Shown here piece by piece: positions 59,033 to 64,000 of a stretch of 64,000 nucleotides of DNA (position 1 is the first letter of the stretch; each line of letters begins with the position of its first letter). A model generated the notes under the pieces. It was not told where the DNA came from, made no database searches, and was given only the letters and a program-made list of their open reading frames with translations. A program made the position numbers and the translations under genes. Origin of the DNA: Streptomyces sp. HSG2 (lineage in GTDB: Bacteria; Actinomycetota; Actinomycetes; Streptomycetales; Streptomycetaceae); contig NZ_CP066801.1 of the NCBI RefSeq assembly GCF_016598575.1, positions 3,782,001 to 3,846,000 on the forward strand, in the 5' to 3' direction.

Positions 59033-59335
59033 GGGCCCGCCTCTCCACGATCGATCAACCTGTTCCGCGGCCACCGACTCTCGCAGAAGCCCGCCTGAAA
59101 GGGGAGACCCGCCGCGACGCGTGGCGGGAATCGGACGGTGTCGGGGACGAACGCCTACCACGTCGGCTCGGGACGGCGTCCCGAGCCGACGTCCGGCCGC
59201 GAGGCGTGCCGGGGGGTCGCCCTCGTCGCCGACCGGCGCCTGTCGCCCCATAGAGTTCGCCGAGGACACCCCCCGAGCACGGGGTGGCACCACGCGGGTC
59301 GAGCGTGGGACGAGCGGGGCGGAGGCCGACGGGGC
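59033..59335. other. Divergent intergenic region with a long hairpin
   Basis: A 303-base gap between divergent genes. It contains a perfect 15-bp inverted repeat (59160-59174 with 59178-59192, 3-base loop). TAGAGT at 59251-59256 would serve as the -10 box of the glycosyltransferase-PAP2 gene. The frame of that gene is open through this region, but a transcript starting near 59263 cannot use the upstream codons, so the region is treated as non-coding. Confidence 0.55.
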
Positions 59336-61435
59336 GTGGCGAACGCGGAGCACAGGGTGGGATCGACGGGCGGCCTCGGGGGCCGGGACGCGATCACGGA
59401 CTCCGGTGGGGGAGCCGGCGCGCGTCCGAAGGCGGTCCGGTCGGCTCTCTGGCTGGTGGTGGCCTGCTTCACGGCGGCGATGGTGGCCCTGGGGGGTAGG
59501 CACGGCGTGCCGCTCGCCGGTGTCCCCTGGCTCGACCCGGCGGGCATCGAGGGCACACCCTTCGCCCGGCTGTCGCTCGGGCCGTTCGGCGGGCTTGCCG
59601 AGCACGCCCCCGGTCCGGTCCGGCTTCTCGTGACGCTGCCGCTTCTCGTGGCGCTCGCCCTGGTCGCCGCGCGGGCCCTGCCGCGCCCGATCGGTCGGCG
59701 GACCGCGCTGTACGCGGGCCCCGTCGCCGTGGCCCTGGTGACGCTCTCCCAGCCGGTGCGCGAGGCCCCGTGGCTCGGCCCGGCCGGAGTACTCCCCGTC
59801 CTGCTCGTTCTGCTGGGCTGTCTCGTCGTCCCCGGCGGGTGGGCGGGGGGTGTGCTCGTGGGGTCGGCGGCGGCCCTCCAACCGGCGGTGTTGCCGTTCG
59901 CCGCGCTGATGTGGCTCACCGGTCGCCGTCGGGCGGCGACCGCCACCTGCGGGACGTTCGCCGCGGCCACCGCGCTGGCCTGGGCGGTGAACCCGACCGG
60001 TTCGTCCGCCTACTGGCTGGGGCACCCGGCGGGTTCCGGGACCGTCGCCGCCCTGGCCGACCGGTCCTCGTACCTCGCGTCGCCGTGGTCCGGTCTGTCC
60101 GGGCCCGTCGAGATCGGGCTCTTCCTCGCGGTCGGCGCGGGGGTCTTGGCCCTGGGCCTGCGCCGCGCCGTCCGCTACGCCCACGACGGGCAGCCGCTGC
60201 TCGCGATGGCCGTGACCGGCTGCGCCGCGATGGTCGTCTCGCCCGTCACCTGGCCGCACCAGTCGCTGTGGCTGCTCCTGGCCGTCGTGGGGCGGGTCGG
60301 GCGGCGGACCTCCGACCGCCGTGTCTGGCCGGTCGCCGTCGTCCTCGTCGTGACGCTGCCCGCGTCCATGCTGCTGCCCAACGTGGCCGTTCTGCACCCG
60401 CTGCGGGACAACCTGGTTCCGCTCGTGGCCCTCGCCGCCGCCTGTCTCGTGCCGTTCCTCCCCCGCGGTTCCCCGTACTTCGCGTCGCCGATCCCGACGA
60501 GCCGGGCCGCTGCCGGCCCGTCCGGCCCGCGCGGCGGTCCCGCGCCGGCGTTCCTCCGCCGGGTGACGACCCGCCCCAACCTCCTGCTGGAGTTGCTGCT
60601 CATCCGTGTCACCTACGCCGCCTACTCGCAGGTGCGCCTGGCGGTCGGGGGCGACGCGGCGGAGGGGCGGGAGCGGGCGGAGGCGCACGGCCGGCAGATC
60701 CTCGACCTGGAGCGCGCGCTCGGCATCGACATCGAGTACGCGGTCAACCACGCGGTGGTGGGCGTCGACCCGCTCCGGCACTTCTTCGACTTCTACTACA
60801 CCTCCTTCCACTTCGTGGTGCCGCTGGCGCTGCTCGGCGTCCTGTACGTCCGACGGCCCGTCGACTACCGGTGGGCGCGCACCACGCTGGGCCTCACCAC
60901 CCTGTCCGCCCTGATGGGCTTCTGGCTGTATCCGCTGGCTCCGCCGCGGTTGATGCCCACGCTCGGCATCGTCGACACCGTGCACGGCGTACAGGATTTC
61001 TCGCGGCCCGACTACGGCGGCCTCACCGAGCTGACGAACCAGTACGCGGCCATGCCGTCGCTGCACTTCGGCTGGTCGCTGTGGTGCGGGGTGGTGGTCG
61101 CGGTGGTCGTCCGCAGACGCGCTCTGGCACTGCTGGGTCTGGCTCACCCGCTCTTCACGCTGGCGGCGATCGTGACGACCGGCAACCACTGGGTGCTGGA
61201 CGCGGTGGGCGGCGCCGCGGTGGTGGGCGTCGGGTTCCTCCTGACGCGTCTCCTCCAGGGTCCGCGGACCGGACCCGAGAGCGCGGACGACGGGGCGGGC
61301 GGTACCGCCCGGGTACCGGCACAGGGGCGAGCGGGCCCCGACACGGTGGACGGGGCCCGGCCGGCCGTCCCCGTCGGGTCGGCGGCCTCGACCGACTCCG
61401 GGCCGGAGCCCGCCCGGGGCGGGCCGCGGGGATGA
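59336..61435 (+). CDS. Fused GT87-type glycosyltransferase and PAP2-family phosphatase
   Basis: A 699-residue membrane protein with two domains. The N-terminal part (about residues 30-385) has nine or more hydrophobic segments and resembles GT87/GT-C polyprenol-dependent mannosyltransferases (SPVTWPHQSLWLLLAVVG, PLRDNLVPLVAL). The C-terminal part (about 420-650) is a PAP2/inositol-phosphorylceramide-synthase-like domain with PSLHFGWSLW near 572-581 and GNHWVLDAVGG near 615-625, the C2 and C3 catalytic motifs. A soluble low-complexity tail follows. Fused GT87-PAP2 proteins are known in Streptomyces and probably act on lipid-linked sugars at the outer face. GTG at 59336 is chosen from GGAGG upstream and the promoter position. 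Confidence 0.82.
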   Translation: MANAEHRVGSTGGLGGRDAITDSGGGAGARPKAVRSALWLVVACFTAAMVALGGRHGVPLAGVPWLDPAGIEGTPFARLSLGPFGGLAEHAPGPVRLLVTLPLLVALALVAARALPRPIGRRTALYAGPVAVALVTLSQPVREAPWLGPAGVLPVLLVLLGCLVVPGGWAGGVLVGSAAALQPAVLPFAALMWLTGRRRAATATCGTFAAATALAWAVNPTGSSAYWLGHPAGSGTVAALADRSSYLASPWSGLSGPVEIGLFLAVGAGVLALGLRRAVRYAHDGQPLLAMAVTGCAAMVVSPVTWPHQSLWLLLAVVGRVGRRTSDRRVWPVAVVLVVTLPASMLLPNVAVLHPLRDNLVPLVALAAACLVPFLPRGSPYFASPIPTSRAAAGPSGPRGGPAPAFLRRVTTRPNLLLELLLIRVTYAAYSQVRLAVGGDAAEGRERAEAHGRQILDLERALGIDIEYAVNHAVVGVDPLRHFFDFYYTSFHFVVPLALLGVLYVRRPVDYRWARTTLGLTTLSALMGFWLYPLAPPRLMPTLGIVDTVHGVQDFSRPDYGGLTELTNQYAAMPSLHFGWSLWCGVVVAVVVRRRALALLGLAHPLFTLAAIVTTGNHWVLDAVGGAAVVGVGFLLTRLLQGPRTGPESADDGAGGTARVPAQGRAGPDTVDGARPAVPVGSAASTDSGPEPARGGPRG

Positions 61436-61552
61436 CGGCTCCCGCGGACCGGAGAGACATGGCGTCCTCGCCGGCGGAAGAGACCCGCCCGGACCGCGCG
61501 CTCCACCCGTTCCGGGCTCCCTCGGCGGCGGGTGGCGGAGGGGCCGCCGGGT

Positions 61553-62809
61553 TCAGGCGGGGGGCGTCGCCCCGTCCGGGCGACTCACCCGCAACTCCTT
61601 CACCCCGTTGATCCAGGCTGAACGGAGCCGACGTGGCTCCGCGACGGGGCGGAGGTCGGGCATGACGTCCGCGACGGCCTCGAAGACGAGGTCGATCTCC
61701 AGCACGGCCAGCGACTTGCCCAGGCAGTAGTGCGGGCCTCCGCCGCCGAAGCCGAGGTGCGGGTTGGGGTCACGGGTGATGTCGAAGGTCTCGGGTGCGT
61801 CGAACACCTCGGGATCATGGTTGGCCGAGGCGTAGAAGAGCCCGACCCGGTCGCCCTCCGCGACGCGTCTGCCGCCCAGTTCCGTGTCCCGGGTCGCGGT
61901 GCGTTGGAAGGCGGAGACGGGGGTGGCCCAGCGCACGATCTCCTCGGCCGCGGTGGTCGGGCGCTCCCGCTTGTAGAGATCCCACTGGTCGGGGTGGGTG
62001 AGGAAGGCGTGCATGCCGTGGGTGATGGCGTTGCGCGTGGTCTCGTTGCCCGCGACGGCCAGGAGCAGGACGAAGAATCCGAACTCGTCCGCGCCCAGGT
62101 TCCCCTCGTCCTCCGCGGCCACCAGCCGGGTGACGATGTCCCGCGCCGGGCGGAGCTTGCGCTCGGCGGCCATGGCGGTGGCGTAGCCGAGGATCTCGGT
62201 GGCGGCCTCGGCGGCCACCTCCTCGGTGACGGCGTACTCCGGATCGTCGTAGGCGATCATCCGGTTCGACCAGTCGAAGATCCGGGAGCGGTCCTCCTGC
62301 GGCACGCCGACGAGTTCCGCGATGGCCTGGAGCGGCAGTTCGCAGGCGACGCGGGTGACGAAGTCGAACGGCCCCGGCCGGGCCGCCGCGTCCGCGACGA
62401 TCGAGCGGGCGCGGGCACGCAGACGGTCCGCGAGGTCGCGGACGGCTCGGGGGGTGAAGCCGCGCTGCACGATCTTCCGGACGCGGGTGTGTTCCGGCGG
62501 GTCCATGTTGAGCATGATCAGGCGCTGGGCGTCGATGGCCGACCGGTCGATGTGTTCGTTGAAGCGGATGATGGCCGTGTTGCGCGACGAGGAGAACAAC
62601 TCCGGGTGGGTGGAGACGTACTTGACGTCCGCGTGTCGGGTCACCGCCCAGTAGCCGGTGTCCAGGAAGCCGGCGACCCCCGCCGGCTGCTCGATCCAGC
62701 GCACCGGGTCGCTGCGACGCAGAGCGGCGAACTCGGGCAGGGGGACGCGGCGACCGAGGAGTTCGGGGTCGGTGAAGTCGAACCCCTCGGGCAGCGCTGG
62801 ACAGGACAT
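61553..62809 (-). CDS. Cytochrome P450, CYP125-like
   Basis: A 418-residue bacterial P450. The I-helix oxygen-binding motif is LAVAGNETTRNAITHG, the K-helix ExxR is EEIVRW, and the heme-binding loop FGGGGPHYCLGKSLA has Cys362 as the iron ligand. GFGGGGPHYCLG and the N-terminal CPALPEGFDFTDPELLGRRVPLPEFAALR are typical of CYP125/CYP142 steroid C26-hydroxylases. A divergent thiolase of the FadA5 kind shares the promoter region, supporting sterol or related terpenoid side-chain oxidation. No redox partner is visible. ATG at 62809 (MSCPALPEG) with GGGGAGG upstream. Confidence 0.87.
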   Translation of the reverse strand: MSCPALPEGFDFTDPELLGRRVPLPEFAALRRSDPVRWIEQPAGVAGFLDTGYWAVTRHADVKYVSTHPELFSSSRNTAIIRFNEHIDRSAIDAQRLIMLNMDPPEHTRVRKIVQRGFTPRAVRDLADRLRARARSIVADAAARPGPFDFVTRVACELPLQAIAELVGVPQEDRSRIFDWSNRMIAYDDPEYAVTEEVAAEAATEILGYATAMAAERKLRPARDIVTRLVAAEDEGNLGADEFGFFVLLLAVAGNETTRNAITHGMHAFLTHPDQWDLYKRERPTTAAEEIVRWATPVSAFQRTATRDTELGGRRVAEGDRVGLFYASANHDPEVFDAPETFDITRDPNPHLGFGGGGPHYCLGKSLAVLEIDLVFEAVADVMPDLRPVAEPRRLRSAWINGVKELRVSRPDGATPPA

Positions 62810-63227
62810 GGGCCCCTCCCCGCATCAGATCTGACAGAGCGTCAGATATGCAACGTAGCGAGCCGACACCGCACGGGCAAGAGGCGCGACCCGGTCGAAT
62901 CGCGTGCACGACCCTTGCGGGAGCGGGGTCGACGTCAGCAGACTGCGAAACGACCGCACCACGTATCAGTGCCGCGTCCGGCACCGCCCGCCCGGCTCCG
63001 ACCCCCGGTGCCGCACCCCGCCACACCGGCCACGCCCCGAACACGTCCCACGTCGGGCGTGTGCCCGCCGGCCGGTGGCGCGCGCCCGGCGTCGTCCGTC
63101 CGCGCGGGCACCGCTCGACGCGGCGCCGGCTCCCCGGCGCCGGTGCCGCGACCGCCCCGGCTCCGGGGAGCCCCGGGTGCACCGGGGCCCTCCGGCCCCC
63201 CCTCGGATCTCCGGAGAGGACCGCCCC
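62810..63227. promoter_or_regulatory. Divergent promoter region of the P450 and thiolase genes
   Basis: A 418-base gap. The left 40 bases are less GC-rich and hold the P450 leader with a 7-bp-arm palindrome at 62829-62847. Bases ~62890-63200 are GC-rich with no coding frame that has a good start. The right edge holds GGAGAGGA seven bases before the thiolase ATG. Confidence 0.5.
62829..62847. promoter_or_regulatory. Palindromic operator candidate, P450 promoter
   Basis: A perfect inverted repeat ATCTGAC-N5-GTCAGAT, 20-38 bases upstream of the P450 start, in the typical form of a TetR-family operator. No TetR gene is in the window. It does not match the KstR or KstR2 sites I remember. Confidence 0.6.
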
Positions 63228-64000
63228 ATGGCCGCCGAACCCGTGATCGTCGAAGCCGTACGGACCCCCATCGGCCGGCGCGGCGGCGTGCTCGCCGATC
63301 TGCATCCCGCCCGTCTCCTGGCCGGGACGTATCGGGAACTCCTCGACCGCGCGGGCATCCCCGCCGACTGCGTCGAGCAGGTCGTCGCCGGCACCGTGAC
63401 CCACGCGGGCGAGCAGTCCATGAACCCCGCGCGCACCGCCTGGCTGGCCGCCGGCCTGCCCTACGAGACCGCCGCGACGACCGTCGACTGCCAATGCGGC
63501 TCCTCTCAGCAGGCCGCACACCTGGTGGCCAACATGGTGGCGGCCGGGGTGATCGACGTGGGTGTCAGTTGCGGCGTCGAGTCCATGACACGGGTGCCGC
63601 TCGGTTCGGGGTCCAAGCACGGGCCGGGCCGGCCCTTCCCGGACGAGTGGAGCGTCGACCTGCCGAACCAGTTCGAGGCGGCGGAGCGGATCGCCCGGCA
63701 CCGAGGGCTGACCCGCCGGGACGTCGACGCGTTGGGCCTGCTCTCCCAGGAGCGCGCGGCCCGGGCCTGGGCGGAGGAGCGCTTCAAGCGCGAGACCTTC
63801 GCGGTGCAGGTTCCCACGTCCGAGGAGGAGCAGACGGCCGGTGCGGGCAGGTGGCGCCTGGTCGACCGGGACGAGGGGCCGCGGGACACCTCGTTGGAGG
63901 CGCTGGCCGGTCTCCAGGCCGTGATGCCCGGAGCCGTGCACACGGCCGGCAACTCCTCGCAGATCAGTGACGGGGCCGCGGCCCTCATGTGGGCCTCCGA
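63228..64000 (+). CDS. Acetyl-CoA C-acyltransferase, FadA5-like thiolase (C-terminus off the window)
   Basis: The first 257 residues of a thiolase, cut by the window edge. The nucleophile is Cys90 in TTVDCQCGSSQQAAHLV, in the position of Cys93 of M. tuberculosis FadA5 (from memory). VEAVRTPIGRRGGVLADLHPARLLA and GVESMTRVPLGSGSK are typical of the steroid 3-ketoacyl-CoA thiolases. TAGNSSQISDGAAAL near the edge is the conserved glycine-rich loop. FadA5 cleaves the shortened sterol side chain. The ATG at 63228 has GGAGAGGA upstream. It is divergent from the CYP125-like gene and may be the first of a longer operon to the right. Confidence 0.9.
   Translation, partial: MAAEPVIVEAVRTPIGRRGGVLADLHPARLLAGTYRELLDRAGIPADCVEQVVAGTVTHAGEQSMNPARTAWLAAGLPYETAATTVDCQCGSSQQAAHLVANMVAAGVIDVGVSCGVESMTRVPLGSGSKHGPGRPFPDEWSVDLPNQFEAAERIARHRGLTRRDVDALGLLSQERAARAWAEERFKRETFAVQVPTSEEEQTAGAGRWRLVDRDEGPRDTSLEALAGLQAVMPGAVHTAGNSSQISDGAAALMWAS

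Noticed and set aside
59138..59335. An N-terminal extension of the GT87-PAP2 protein
   Set aside because: It would begin before the predicted transcription start and code across a perfect hairpin. The composition is unlike the rest of the protein.
61433..61611. A 59-codon frame starting at ATG directly after the GT87-PAP2 gene
   Set aside because: No ribosome-binding site, Pro/Arg/Gly-rich product, and it runs into the convergent P450 gene.

Overview
The window is a GC-rich actinobacterial chromosome segment, almost certainly Streptomyces. The evidence is GTG/ATG starts with GGAGG-type leaders, several TANNNT leaderless promoters, the gene order fasR-fabD-fabH-acpP-fabF, the homodimeric aceE, DUF3145, SCO2400-type and TerD-family genes, and DUF4360 and DUF3068 proteins. 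It looks like conserved core chromosome with lineage-specific islands. There is no integrase, transposase, CRISPR array or phage gene.

1-9.0 kb: a leftward block of envelope genes. A DUF3068 membrane protein with a clear TTGACA-N17-TACGGT promoter precedes five genes that each overlap the next by four bases: a GT4 glycosyltransferase, a methyltransferase, a 1400-residue AftD-like arabinofuranosyltransferase, a condensation/acyltransferase-like protein and a second methyltransferase (cut by the edge). Together they look like a lipid-linked or surface glycan assembly system.

9.4-24.5 kb: a small membrane peptide with a PucR-type regulator; a secreted ETX/MTX2-like pore-forming protein; a three-gene overlapping operon (ImmA/IrrE-like metalloprotease, MAB_1171c-type membrane protein, FAD monooxygenase); a Tat-exported GH35-fold protein that has lost the usual catalytic residues; a small membrane protein; a DUF4360 secreted protein; a HisC-like aminotransferase with a Pro/Gly tail; an SCO2400-type zinc-ribbon membrane protein; and a secreted seven-blade YVTN propeller.

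24.6-41.3 kb: a MarR regulator divergent from an NADP-dependent oxidoreductase with a palindromic operator, an EI24 protein, an SGNH lipoprotein, DUF3145, the fatty-acid synthase operon with its activator fasR, a pirin, a beta-lactamase-fold serine hydrolase, a DUF1023 alpha/beta hydrolase, a potassium channel and aceE.

41.8-52.1 kb: a stress locus. DUF3052 and a 1-Cys peroxiredoxin precede two TerD proteins, a DUF475/TerC-like membrane protein, a TerA-like protein, a TerD with a proline-rich tail, and a tightly coupled module: a CitE-like lyase, an 889-residue fusion of two phosphoribosyltransferase-type regions with TRSP and PELOTA-like segments, and a HAD phosphatase. This matches the family make-up of the Ter-linked, nucleoside-like biosynthetic modules predicted by comparative genomics, whose product is unknown.

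52.1-64 kb: FmdB zinc ribbon, a coiled-coil membrane protein, tRNA-Val(UAC), DUF2277, DedA, two tandem C1q/TNF-like secreted proteins, DUF1992, an FHA-like protein, an O-methyltransferase, a GT87-PAP2 fusion, and a CYP125-like P450 divergent from a FadA5-like thiolase (cut by the edge) across a palindromic operator.

Several gene ends carry long perfect hairpins, two of them built into coding sequence or around a stop codon.
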